Below the pieces are notes generated by a model. The model did no database searches, had not been told where the DNA came from, and was given only the letters and a program-made list of their open reading frames with translations. A stretch of 37,806 bases of DNA, from NCBI GenBank assembly GCA_009777735.1, contig WRLF01000021.1, positions 1 to 37,806 of the forward strand, in the 5' to 3' direction. The stretch's first letter is position 1. Each line of letters begins with the position of its first letter. Source of the DNA: Treponema sp. (lineage in GTDB: Bacteria > Spirochaetota > Spirochaetia > Treponematales > Breznakiellaceae). Positions 7,896 through 15,968 of the stretch are shown piece by piece. A program made the translations under genes and the position numbers.

Positions 7896-7924
7896 ATTAT
7901 AAGACAACTCTGAGGAATTTGCAA
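7896..7924 (-). promoter_or_regulatory. Predicted glgX promoter giving a near-leaderless mRNA
   Basis: On the minus strand, TTGCAA (7924-7919), a 17-bp spacer and TATAAT (7901-7896) are followed by only 8 bases before the glgX ATG at 7887. Transcription would start one or two bases from the start codon. The promoter fills the 44-bp gap after the upstream oxidoreductase stop. Confidence 0.6.
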
Positions 7925-7931
7925 TTTTTTT

Positions 7932-9101
7932 CTATACACCGGAGTTGTAACTTTTTCCTATATCAAATACTACGCCTGTTGCGGTTTTATGTTTGGATTG
8001 CGCTCTGCGTTTATTGAGTTCTTCAAGGAAAAGATCTTCGTCAAAAGGCAGACTGACGGTTGTGTTGAGCCAGCTTGAAAGATGCATTGCATTGGAAAAA
8101 GTAAGGCCATGAATGCCTTCCGTGCCTTCCGCCACCATGGGTGTTCCGTGCAGAATTTTACCGGCAAATGCCCTAAGAACGCCGTTGTGCTCTTCGTTAC
8201 TGCCGTCTGTTTCGACATTGTATTGGTTCATGGGGGGCTGATCAAATCCGCCTTTGGCTGTCTTGCAGAATTCCCGTTCATTGACCTCAAGTTCTTGGAG
8301 GATTAAATTTTTATTATTCTCGATAACCAGCTTGCCTTTTTCGAGGGTTATTTCAAATCTGTTTGTTCCCGGCGCGTCTGCTGTAGATGTAATGAATGTC
8401 CCGGTAGCGCCGTTTGAATATTCAAAATACGCGGTTACATCGTCTTCTACTTCAATATCATGCCATTTGCCGTTATGGCAAAAAGCCCGCACCTTATCGG
8501 GCATCCCGCAGATCCATTGGAGCAGGTCAAGGTTATGCGGACATTGGTTCAATAGCACACCACCCCCTTCTCCTGCCCATGTTGCCCGCCAGCCACCGGA
8601 ATCGTAATAGGCCTGTGTCCTATACCAGTTGGTAATAATCCAGCTTATCCGTTTGATTGCACCGTATTTCCCTGAATGTACCAGTTCGTGCATTTTACGA
8701 TAATTGCAGTTTGTCCGCTGATTAAACATCAGCCCAAATACACGATCGCTTTTTTCGGCTGTCTCATTCATTTCCCGCACATGCTTAACATGAACACCGG
8801 CCGGCTTTTCACACATAACATGCAAACCAGCGTTGATCGCGTTTATTGTTAGCGGAGGATGATCATAATGAGGGGTAGCAATAAGGACTGCCTGAACAAG
8901 GCCGCTTTGAATAAGCTCGACACCTTCATCAAAAATGGGAAACCCGGCCGGTAAATAACCCTTTGCCCATTCTCTGCGCGCCGGATTTCTGTCTGCAACA
9001 GCTGTCAGTTCCAACCCCGGAACCTTGCCTGAAAAGACACTTTGAGTATGGACAGTCCCCATATTGCCAATGCCAATAATGCCAAATTTAACATTATCCA
9101 T
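7932..9101 (-). CDS. Gfo/Idh/MocA-family NAD(P)-dependent oxidoreductase
   Basis: This 389-residue protein has an N-terminal Rossmann fold with GIIGIGNMG (7-15) and AVADRNPARR. The family's substrate-side motif is CEKPAG (97-102, Lys99). The C-terminal alpha/beta domain includes GGGVLLNQCPHNLDLLQWICG, whose QCPHNLD provides the conserved histidine, and VEDDVTAYFEYSNGATGTF. Members oxidise or reduce sugars, inositols and related polyols; the substrate cannot be read from sequence. It lies upstream of glgX in the same direction, suggesting carbohydrate metabolism. No Shine-Dalgarno is present; TATCTA ends 7 bases before the ATG with a TTGCTT 16 bp further up. Confidence 0.92.
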   Translation of the reverse strand: MDNVKFGIIGIGNMGTVHTQSVFSGKVPGLELTAVADRNPARREWAKGYLPAGFPIFDEGVELIQSGLVQAVLIATPHYDHPPLTINAINAGLHVMCEKPAGVHVKHVREMNETAEKSDRVFGLMFNQRTNCNYRKMHELVHSGKYGAIKRISWIITNWYRTQAYYDSGGWRATWAGEGGGVLLNQCPHNLDLLQWICGMPDKVRAFCHNGKWHDIEVEDDVTAYFEYSNGATGTFITSTADAPGTNRFEITLEKGKLVIENNKNLILQELEVNEREFCKTAKGGFDQPPMNQYNVETDGSNEEHNGVLRAFAGKILHGTPMVAEGTEGIHGLTFSNAMHLSSWLNTTVSLPFDEDLFLEELNKRRAQSKHKTATGVVFDIGKSYNSGV

Positions 9102-9108
9102 AATTATA

Positions 9109-9136
9109 TAGATACTGATTTTTAGGAAAAAAGCAA
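9109..9136 (-). promoter_or_regulatory. Predicted promoter of the Gfo/Idh/MocA gene, close to its start codon
   Basis: On the minus strand, TTGCTT (9136-9131), 16 bp, then TATCTA (9114-9109) and 7 bases to the ATG at 9101. The match is moderate. It follows the same geometry as the glgX promoter. Confidence 0.4.
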
Positions 9137-9199
9137 GTCATAGTAATTCATGAATTCGAAATGTATCATTTTTCATACAATTGTATGTACCGCGACAAC

Positions 9200-9228
9200 T
9201 TGCTCAGATTTTTTATTTACTGTATACT
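9200..9228 (+). promoter_or_regulatory. Predicted promoter of the lipid-kinase-like gene
   Basis: TTGCTC (9200-9205) and TATACT (9223-9228) are spaced by 17 bp. They lie about 48 bp before the ATG at 9276, leaving a leader of about 40 nt that contains TAAGG. Confidence 0.5.
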
Positions 9229-9275
9229 GTCAAATAATGAGAATTTATTGAGTATTCTCCTATTTTTAAGGTTTT

Positions 9276-9980
9276 ATGATTATTATTTATTATGGAGATA
9301 AACTTGGCATGGAATTTGCTAGAGTATTGATGTTGAAAAAAGTATTTATCGAAAAAAGTTTTTCTTATCCTCCTGCCGCCGTCCTCTATCCCGGGACGGC
9401 GGTACATATTTCTGATGTAAAAAAAGAAACCGTCAGAAAAACTATTCATCTTCTTATCGCCTTAAGCCCGGCATTAGCTGCGTTAAATTATCATTTTACT
9501 GTACTGTTTCTCATCACAGGCGTGTTGAGTTATACCATTATGGAATTCATGCGTCTTATTGGCGTAAAAGTTCCTCTGGTTTCCGATCTTACCACTATGG
9601 TTAGCCGCAGACGGGAAAGGAATCGTTTTGTACTTGGTCCCGTAACTCTGGGGTTAGGCGCATTAGCAACTCTGCTGCTTTTTCCTCCGCCTGTAGCGTA
9701 CATCAGTATTTTCGCCCTGGCTCTTGGCGACGGTTTGTCCAGCCTTGTCGGTAAAATGTACGGTAAAATTCGCCCCGATTTTCTTCTGGGTAAAAGTGTG
9801 GAAGGTTCTGCGGCTTGTTTTATTGCGACATTTATTTCGGCGTGGATGGTTTCCCACAACCACATTGTTTCCCTGACTGCAGCGGTGACCGCAACGATCG
9901 TAGAAGCGTTACCTCTAAAAGACTATGACAATATCGTCCTGCCTCTGGTCGTTGGCGTTGTAGTTAATATTGTTATTTAA
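9276..9980 (+). CDS. SEC59/DGK1/VTE5-type CTP-dependent lipid kinase-like membrane protein
   Basis: This 234-residue integral membrane protein resembles the dolichol kinase / yeast diacylglycerol kinase / phytol kinase group (COG0170 type). The family domain starts at about residue 48 (KKETVRKTIHLLIALSPAL) and includes FVLGPVTLGLGALATLL, then IFALALGDGLSSLVGKMYG (the GDG nucleotide motif), GKSVEGSAACF and EALPLKDYDNIVLPL. These are the landmarks of the family, which phosphorylates lipid alcohols with CTP. The first 45 residues are not conserved family sequence. TAAGG supports the ATG at 9276; an ATG at 9309 is also possible. A CCGCCGTC/GACGGCGG inverted repeat (about 9376-9402) lies in that N-terminal part. 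Confidence 0.8.
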   Translation: MIIIYYGDKLGMEFARVLMLKKVFIEKSFSYPPAAVLYPGTAVHISDVKKETVRKTIHLLIALSPALAALNYHFTVLFLITGVLSYTIMEFMRLIGVKVPLVSDLTTMVSRRRERNRFVLGPVTLGLGALATLLLFPPPVAYISIFALALGDGLSSLVGKMYGKIRPDFLLGKSVEGSAACFIATFISAWMVSHNHIVSLTAAVTATIVEALPLKDYDNIVLPLVVGVVVNIVI

Positions 9981-9997
9981 ACACCGCTTTCATTTTC

Positions 9998-10831
9998 TTA
10001 CAGCCAAAGATATATCGTGTGAAGACGGGTACAAATCAGCCACATACCAACTGCAAGTAATACCAGCCCGGCGGACATCCCTGCCCACGTGTCTGCACTT
10101 AGCAAAATATTTCTGCCAAGAATAGCCAGCACAGAACCTATACCGATTAAAATATATTTCTGAGATCCTTTTGACCATACTGCAACAAAAAAACTGATGG
10201 CAGTACTCAGGAATAGTGCTGCTTCAACCAGGCGAAACATGGTAACATAACCCGTAATCATGATCAGGCTGGAATCCCAGGCTTGAGTATCAATGGGAAT
10301 TCCCAGAGCTATGAGCAGAGCCGGTACGATAATAAATAAAACTACATTGCGATAACTCTGTACCACATAACCTGCGGCAATAATACCTGAAGCAAACAGC
10401 GAAAAAATGCCGAAATTCCTGGCAAACAGGAGAATCCTTGTCGACAAAAGTACATACAACGAAGGTATTTCGTACATCTGCTCCAGTGGAAGAACTAATC
10501 GCAATGTTTCAATGGAAAACGAAGCGGCAAAAATACCCAAAAAAAGTATTTCCGGTGATTGGGTCTTTTCGAAAAAAAAGTATATTAAAACTAATGTTAT
10601 TAATGAAACTAAAATCATGCCAAAAATACTCCCATTCGCCGCAACGAGCCTTGCATCCAGAAACTGTCCAATGAACAGCTGAGAAATCCCCTCAGAACGA
10701 TGTGCTATACTTGCCTCAATTGAGGCATAAACGGGGATTAACTTAATGGAAGCAAAAATACATATAATCAGGCATAATATTGAAAGACCTATTCCCGCCT
10801 TAAAAAAAATATTTCTTTCTGATAGAGTCAT
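9998..10831 (-). CDS. Polytopic membrane protein of unknown function
   Basis: This 277-residue protein has about eight hydrophobic segments, for example IGLSILCLIICIFASIKLI at about 14-32, MILVSLITLVLIYFFF, and VVLFIIVPALLIALGI. A long loop after the first segment (about residues 33-70) probably faces the periplasm. I recognise no catalytic motif. The topology recalls the 7TM sensing modules of bacteria, but no output domain is attached. It converges with the lipid kinase-like gene (17 bp between ends) and is divergent from the secreted protein at 10909. There is no Shine-Dalgarno; TTGAGT-17-TACACT ends exactly six bases before the ATG, which predicts a leaderless mRNA. Confidence 0.7.
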   Translation of the reverse strand: MTLSERNIFFKAGIGLSILCLIICIFASIKLIPVYASIEASIAHRSEGISQLFIGQFLDARLVAANGSIFGMILVSLITLVLIYFFFEKTQSPEILFLGIFAASFSIETLRLVLPLEQMYEIPSLYVLLSTRILLFARNFGIFSLFASGIIAAGYVVQSYRNVVLFIIVPALLIALGIPIDTQAWDSSLIMITGYVTMFRLVEAALFLSTAISFFVAVWSKGSQKYILIGIGSVLAILGRNILLSADTWAGMSAGLVLLAVGMWLICTRLHTIYLWL

Positions 10832-10837
10832 ATATCA

Positions 10838-10866
10838 AGTGTAACCGCTGCCATTGTTTTACTCAA
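10838..10866 (-). promoter_or_regulatory. Predicted leaderless promoter of the 9998-10831 membrane gene
   Basis: On the minus strand, TTGAGT (10866-10861), 17 bp, then TACACT (10843-10838) and six bases (TGATAT) before the ATG at 10831. This spacing places +1 on the A of the start codon. Confidence 0.5.
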
Positions 10867-10908
10867 GAGTCACATTAAGCAGCCGATAATCGTAAGGAGG
10901 GGACTAGT

Positions 10909-11610
10909 ATGATATTAAAACGGACAATTCCTGCAATAACGGTAATTTTAATCTTGAGTACATCTGCTCTTTGGGCAGGCGATTCGGCTTCTTTTGTGGA
11001 CCTTGGTTTTTCACAAGATGGCAGTTACTACATGTTTGCACAGCATGGGGTAAGAGCAGTTACACTGAGGCCCTGGGCAGACTTGTTTCTGGTAGATGTT
11101 GCAAGAAACAATTTTGTCAGAGAAGGAAGAATATCTTATATACATGAAAGGCCAATAGCCGCCGGGCAGGATGGGACGGGTGCGATGTACCGCCTGATTG
11201 CGGAAAATGCAGCTCTTGCCAGACGGTATGGGATAATATACCCCAGCCAGGGTCAGCCTTTGTACATTGCATTAGAAGGAGATCCGGCTTATGACGGTCA
11301 TGCGATAACATTCCGGGATTTTGTGTCCGGGATCACTTACAGGGCAAGCCTGGATGAAACGATAGAAGGCAGCAATCAAAACCTGCGATCTTCGTTTTTT
11401 ATCACTCTGGAAGCCGTTGACCATAACAACACAGCAAAATCATTCACCATTGGTACACCAATCTGGCGCCCGCTAATTTTATCTTACCGGATAAAAAGAG
11501 TGCTGATTGATCCTTCAGGCAGTTCGCTTATTTTTGTGATAGAAATGAAACGCCGCAACGAAAGAGGCACCCACGACATTCGCTACATGATTGAGGCTTT
11601 ACGGTTTTAA
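10909..11610 (+). CDS. Secreted protein resembling the DUF2259 family
   Basis: This 233-residue protein has a cleavable-type signal peptide (basic MILKR, hydrophobic core, likely cut after ALWAG near residue 24), so it is exported. The mature part opens with FVDLGFSQDGSYYMFAQHG and later has LFLVDVARNNFV. Such a beta-propeller-like 'F-S-D-G-x-Y' opening is typical of DUF2259 secreted proteins, to which I assign it with moderate confidence. Function is unknown. AAGGAGGGG gives a near-perfect ribosome site. Its TAA stop is interlocked with the stop of the convergent DUF721 gene: both use the palindrome TTAA at 11607-11610. Confidence 0.75.
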   Translation: MILKRTIPAITVILILSTSALWAGDSASFVDLGFSQDGSYYMFAQHGVRAVTLRPWADLFLVDVARNNFVREGRISYIHERPIAAGQDGTGAMYRLIAENAALARRYGIIYPSQGQPLYIALEGDPAYDGHAITFRDFVSGITYRASLDETIEGSNQNLRSSFFITLEAVDHNNTAKSFTIGTPIWRPLILSYRIKRVLIDPSGSSLIFVIEMKRRNERGTHDIRYMIEALRF

Positions 11611-12083
11611 CCCGATTGTTGCCTTTCAAGAATCCTCCGTTCCAGCCGCATCAAAACTTCTTTCAAAGCCGGATCTTTAATTCCCTCATATTCGCTGTAT
11701 TGAACGTCAACCGCAGAAACACCTTGCACATCCTCACTCGCTGCTCTCTGTTCCATGTCTTCCATTCCCCGATCCCCATTTTCAGGGCGGCATAGTACTA
11801 TTGATATACCGGAAATATCCATTTTCGGAAAACGGTAGTGAAAATCCGATAACAGCTTGCTTTTCTTGGTCTGAAGAATTTGTTTCCAGCCGGGGTGATC
11901 CACTTCAATCCAAACAAGGCCCTTCTCGACGGTTTTTATCCGCGAATGCGCGGCGGCAGCGGGAATGTTGTTTTTAGCAACAAGGTCATTCCAGCAGGAA
12001 AAAAAAGCAGAATATTCTCCTGCCATTTTCATCTGTGTATCGTCAAAAAGCGTGGAAAAAATTTCCCCTACGCGTTTAATCAT
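11607..12083 (-). CDS. DUF721/DciA-like protein
   Basis: This 158-residue protein lies at the end of the dnaA-dnaN-recF cluster, the position where treponemes and many other bacteria carry a DUF721 gene. The N-terminal 100 residues fit the family: VGEIFSTLFDD, FFSCWNDLVAKNNIPAAAAHSRI, and GLVWIEVDHPGWKQILQTKKSKLL, the KH-like core. DUF721 proteins of the DciA type load the replicative helicase DnaB (family knowledge). The acidic, Glu-rich C-terminal 55 residues are less conserved. GAGG precedes the ATG, three bases after the recF stop, so translation is probably coupled. Confidence 0.82.
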   Translation of the reverse strand: MIKRVGEIFSTLFDDTQMKMAGEYSAFFSCWNDLVAKNNIPAAAAHSRIKTVEKGLVWIEVDHPGWKQILQTKKSKLLSDFHYRFPKMDISGISIVLCRPENGDRGMEDMEQRAASEDVQGVSAVDVQYSEYEGIKDPALKEVLMRLERRILERQQSG

Positions 12084-12086
12084 TAT

Positions 12087-13244
12087 TCAGCCTCTGTTCT
12101 TGCCATAGCACGATGCGTTTTCCAATATACCATTCCTGACAAAGTATATCAGGGTATCTTCATTTTGATAACGCTGGTATGGCTCATCCGGCAGAAAAGT
12201 ATAAAAAGCCTGATCGTAGCCGGGCAGCACCGAAAGAAAACGACGCCGTTTCTCACTGTCCATTTCCAGTAAAACATCATCCAGCAGCAGTATTGGCTTT
12301 CTTCCGGTTGTTCCGGAATAGCGGCGAGCCTGCGCTACCCTAAGCAGCAAAGCCAGCAGCCGGCGTTGTCCGGTTGATGCATATCCGGCAAAATCCGTGC
12401 CGTCCAGAGAAAAAGCATATCGGTCCCGGTGCGGCCCCGAAAGCGAAATTCCCGCAGCAAAATCTGCCGGCCTTCGTTTTAACAAACATGCAAGCGTTTC
12501 ATTTTCATCAACATTCTTCCATGACGGCATGTACTGTACAGTCATACCGCTAACACCGGAAACCTCTTCATACAGGGTTGTAAAAACTTCTGAAAAAAGC
12601 CGTGCAGCGGTTTCTCTTTTTTCCATGAGCCTTAAACCGTATATTACAAATTGGGAGTCCAGCGCATCCAGCAGTTCCTGACCACTGGCAGTATCATCCT
12701 TACATTGAGAGGCAATGTTAGTGCCATTGGTCAGGTTCCGCAATATGCTGTTACGCGATTTTAAAATCCAGCGATAACGGCGCAGATCGTCAAGGTACAC
12801 CGGGTCAGACAAGCTGAGTACCTGATCAAAAAACCAACGCCGCCTTTCCGGGCTGCCTGTAATAAATTCCATGTCCTCATGACAGAAAACAATACAGGGC
12901 GCTATGGAAAGCAGTTGCTTACGATCCTCCGCCCTCTTCCCGTCAATGAGAACCGTTTTTTTATTTTTTTCAAATTTGATAAGAACATCACTGTGGGGAT
13001 TATCCGCCGCCGGTAATGGTGTAATGGTAATTTCAGCCGAAAAATTATTTTTTCCATTTTGAGCAATGTCACTGTCACGCACCCCGCGAAATGATGAGGC
13101 GTAAGAACAAAAATAAATCGCTTCAAGGAAATTACTTTTTCCCTGCCCGTTTTCACCGACAAGAAATATATTTTTCGCCGAAGTAGCAACTGTAGCATCC
13201 GCGAGATTACGGAAAGCCGCTGTACGTAAAAATGATATTATCAC
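12087..13244 (-). CDS. recF: DNA replication and repair protein RecF
   Basis: This 385-residue SMC/ABC-type ATPase acts with RecO and RecR to load RecA on gapped DNA. Walker A is GENGQGKSN (30-38). LSGPHRDRYAFSLDG is the RecF-specific stretch. STGQRRLLALLLRVAQ is the ABC signature, and PILLLDDVLLEMD is Walker B with the D-loop. The start is a GTG at 13244, five bases from the dnaN stop, and fits the usual N-terminus (FLRTAAFRNL). Length is normal. It lies in the order dnaA-dnaN-recF-DUF721. Confidence 0.97.
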   Translation of the reverse strand: MIISFLRTAAFRNLADATVATSAKNIFLVGENGQGKSNFLEAIYFCSYASSFRGVRDSDIAQNGKNNFSAEITITPLPAADNPHSDVLIKFEKNKKTVLIDGKRAEDRKQLLSIAPCIVFCHEDMEFITGSPERRRWFFDQVLSLSDPVYLDDLRRYRWILKSRNSILRNLTNGTNIASQCKDDTASGQELLDALDSQFVIYGLRLMEKRETAARLFSEVFTTLYEEVSGVSGMTVQYMPSWKNVDENETLACLLKRRPADFAAGISLSGPHRDRYAFSLDGTDFAGYASTGQRRLLALLLRVAQARRYSGTTGRKPILLLDDVLLEMDSEKRRRFLSVLPGYDQAFYTFLPDEPYQRYQNEDTLIYFVRNGILENASCYGKNRG

Positions 13245-13248
13245 CTTA

Positions 13249-14343
13249 TTATGACTGCATGGGCATTATAATGTGAAAGAAATCGGTCTTTGGTACCGGT
13301 GTTATGGTTATAGCTTTACTTTGCCCGGTAAAACGGATGCAAATTTCATCGCTGCTTATTACCTTAAACGGTTCTTCAATATAACGATAGTTAAATGCAA
13401 GTGCTATTTCCTCTCCGTCATATTTGCAAGGAATTTCTTCTTTTGCCTCGCCTATTTCGCCTTCTTCGGAATATACTTCCATTGTTCCCGATTTAAGTCC
13501 GATATAGACCCTATGAGATTTTTGTTCTACAAGAAGTGAAACCCGGCGAAGTGCATCCAGCATTTCAATACGATTGACTGAAAGGGTATTTATCTGTTCT
13601 TCGGGAATTACTTTACGGTAATTGGGAAATTGCCCTTCCAGCAAAACCGAAGAAAAATTATATGTTCCAAAACGGACATACATTATTTTATCGGTGATGG
13701 ATAATTGTATATTTCCTTCATCTCCGGATCTTTTTACAATAATATTTAATATTTTAGGCGGTATAATAACAGCGGGAAAATTATTTATTCCCCCTCCGTC
13801 TTTTTCGGCATAGGCAAGTCTTCTGCCGTCAGTGGCTACCATTATTATTTTATCGTCGGTTTTTTCCATAAATACACCGTTCATAAAATACCTGGTTTCA
13901 TCATCTGATATGGCAAAAACAGTTTGATTAATCATTTCTTTAAATTCCTTTACAGGAATTTCAAAGTATTCAGAGTTGGATACCGGAAATTCCGGATATT
14001 TATCAGAAGCTATGCTTTTAAGCTGAAAATTTGCTTTTTTAACGCTTGTCTTTATTTTAACTTTGTTATCATTGTACTCAAACTCCATTTCTCCTTCCGG
14101 AACAGATCCAATTATGCTAAAAAATTTATCTCCAAATACCGTTGCAGGACCGGGTTCCAGTACTGTTACCGGTAACTTAGTCTCAAAATTAACTTTTAAG
14201 TCGGTTGCTTTTATTGTAAGACTGTCATTTTCCGCTTCCAGGTATATATTAGACAATATTGAAATGACATTTTTTGACGCTATAATCTCCTGTGCCATGG
14301 ATATTTCCTTAAGGAGAATGTTTCTTTCACAGATAAACTTCAT
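13249..14343 (-). CDS. dnaN: DNA polymerase III beta subunit (sliding clamp)
   Basis: The 364-residue ring-forming clamp tethers DNA polymerase III to the template. It shows the three-domain beta-clamp pattern: MKFICERNILLKEI opening, SILSNIYLEAENDSLTIKATDL, VATDGRRLAYAE in the middle domain, and the closing YRYIEEPFKVISSDEICIRF with C-terminal IIMPMQS, corresponding to the usual 'PMR' end. AAAAGGAGT precedes the ATG at six bases. A TATAAT-like sequence lies about 20 bp upstream, within an AT-rich region that also carries an origin-like element (14378-14415). Confidence 0.97.
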   Translation of the reverse strand: MKFICERNILLKEISMAQEIIASKNVISILSNIYLEAENDSLTIKATDLKVNFETKLPVTVLEPGPATVFGDKFFSIIGSVPEGEMEFEYNDNKVKIKTSVKKANFQLKSIASDKYPEFPVSNSEYFEIPVKEFKEMINQTVFAISDDETRYFMNGVFMEKTDDKIIMVATDGRRLAYAEKDGGGINNFPAVIIPPKILNIIVKRSGDEGNIQLSITDKIMYVRFGTYNFSSVLLEGQFPNYRKVIPEEQINTLSVNRIEMLDALRRVSLLVEQKSHRVYIGLKSGTMEVYSEEGEIGEAKEEIPCKYDGEEIALAFNYRYIEEPFKVISSDEICIRFTGQSKAITITPVPKTDFFHIIMPMQS

Positions 14344-14377
14344 TTTCCACTCCTTTTATTATTATACTATATAAATA

Positions 14378-14415
14378 TAATAATAGTAATAATAAGCCGC
14401 CGGAAATGTGGAAAA
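14378..14415 (+). other. DnaA-trio-like origin element between dnaN and dnaA
   Basis: On the plus strand six consecutive triplets TAA-TAA-TAG-TAA-TAA-TAA (14378-14395) are followed by the GC block GCCGCCGG (14396-14403) and TGTGGAAAA (14407-14415), a DnaA box with one mismatch (TTTTCCACA on the other strand). Triplets of the form [T/A]A[G/A], a GC cluster, then a DnaA box on the same strand is the published layout of the basal unwinding element in bacterial origins. The rest of 14344-14540 is AT-rich and contains the dnaN promoter region. Confidence 0.6.
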
Positions 14416-14540
14416 CTCACTTAATTCCTTATGGCTTATATAATTATATTATTCCATAAACAGGGAAAATTATCAAGAATTTTCACCGTTTCCGCAAGTT
14501 ACGTATTTAGACACAACTTATACAGTACTTTATTAGAATA

Positions 14541-15968
14541 TTATTGTCTTGTATTTAATTCCTTTACATTCTTTTTAAGGTTTTCTATGGTTGAATCAAG
14601 AGTAGGATCGGTAATTAATAACCCCTCTATTTTAGCAATGGAATGCATTACTGTAGTATGATCCCTGCCTCCGAAGGCTTCTCCTATTTCTGTCGTGGAA
14701 AAATCGGTCATTTCACGGCATATAAACATTGCTATTTGCCGCGGAAAAACTACTTTTTGATTTCTTTTTTTTCCCTTAAGGTCATTTATACCCAGTGAAT
14801 AAAAATCGGCGACAGCTTTCTGAATTGTTTCAATGGATAAATTAGCCTGTCTTCGGGAAGCGAAATTATCCCTTAATTTTTGCTGGGCAATTTCCAGGGT
14901 AACCGGTTTTTTCATTATTTCGGTAAATGAAATAAGCGTATTGAGCGCACCTATAAGGTCTCTTATATTGGTTGTTATATTTTTGCTTATTAAATTAATT
15001 ACTTCGTCAGAAATAACAACACCCCGGTTTTCTGCGGTTGATTTGAGTATTGCACAGCGAACTTCATAACGGGGCGGCTGCAGATCAACTTTAAGGCTTT
15101 GTTCAAAACGGGATATTAGCCTGTCAGGTAAATTTCTTAGTTCTATAGGGGGACGATCACATGTCATTACCAACTGTCTTTTTGCGCTGAGCAGGGTATT
15201 AAACGTATGAAAAAATTCTTCTTTTATGGCTTCTCCTTTATCCTGGAAAAACTGAATATCGTCAATTAATAGTACATCTGTATGGCGGAATTTATTTTTA
15301 AAAGCTACCATTTCTTTCCCCTGAATTCCCTTTACGTATTCGTTTAAAAAATCTTCGGAAGTAATATAAATAACTTTATAATCGGAATTTTCATGGATAT
15401 AATTACCAATGGCCTGCATTAAATGTGTTTTCCCCAGTCCCACCCCGCCATATATAAAGAACGGATTGTAAGAGATTCCCGGATTCCGGCTGATGGCAAT
15501 TGCGGCGTTTGCCGCAAAACTATTATTCTCCCCGATGATGTACTTTTCAAAGGTATAGTCATCCCGCATATGCGGATGTTGTTTTCTTTTTGGCTTTTGT
15601 ACCTGAGAACTGTCCAATTCCCGGGGTTCTTCCCCTGCGATATTACCGGAAATATTTTCAGCGGTTGTATTTTGAGAACGGGCTTTCTGCGCAGGCAGGG
15701 TATCTCCTTCTGTGTCCGCAACAACCACGCATTCCAGAGCAATTTCTCTGCCTGCAATTTTTTGCAATTTTGTACAGATGGCGTTTTTATAGCGTGTTAT
15801 TACTCTGTCACGGTGAAAACCGGAAGGGAACCCAACTATGATGTTGTTTTCTCCTGCCTGTAAATACTTAATATCGGTAAACCAGCCGCTAAACTCCTCC
15901 TCCCCCAGGTCAGTCTGCATTTGGCTCAGGGCCTCATTCCAGAAACCCTCATAGTCAAAATCCGCCAT
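14541..15968 (-). CDS. dnaA: Chromosomal replication initiator DnaA
   Basis: This 475-residue initiator binds DnaA boxes and unwinds the origin. Domain I (about 1-85) contains FWNEALSQMQ and GWFTDIKYLQAG. A variable linker (about 90-130) follows. Domain III starts near YTFEKYIIGENN, with Walker A GGVGLGKTH (174-182) and Walker B LLIDD (233-237). Domain IV ends with the DNA-binding signature GGRDHTTVMHS (433-443). AAAGG precedes the ATG. The flanks carry perfect DnaA boxes upstream and the trio-like element downstream, so autoregulation by DnaA is likely. Confidence 0.98.
   Translation of the reverse strand: MADFDYEGFWNEALSQMQTDLGEEEFSGWFTDIKYLQAGENNIIVGFPSGFHRDRVITRYKNAICTKLQKIAGREIALECVVVADTEGDTLPAQKARSQNTTAENISGNIAGEEPRELDSSQVQKPKRKQHPHMRDDYTFEKYIIGENNSFAANAAIAISRNPGISYNPFFIYGGVGLGKTHLMQAIGNYIHENSDYKVIYITSEDFLNEYVKGIQGKEMVAFKNKFRHTDVLLIDDIQFFQDKGEAIKEEFFHTFNTLLSAKRQLVMTCDRPPIELRNLPDRLISRFEQSLKVDLQPPRYEVRCAILKSTAENRGVVISDEVINLISKNITTNIRDLIGALNTLISFTEIMKKPVTLEIAQQKLRDNFASRRQANLSIETIQKAVADFYSLGINDLKGKKRNQKVVFPRQIAMFICREMTDFSTTEIGEAFGGRDHTTVMHSIAKIEGLLITDPTLDSTIENLKKNVKELNTRQ

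Noticed and set aside
9376..9402. CCGCCGTC/GACGGCGG inverted repeat as a terminator
   Set aside because: It lies within the coding region and is not followed by a T-run; its meaning is unclear.
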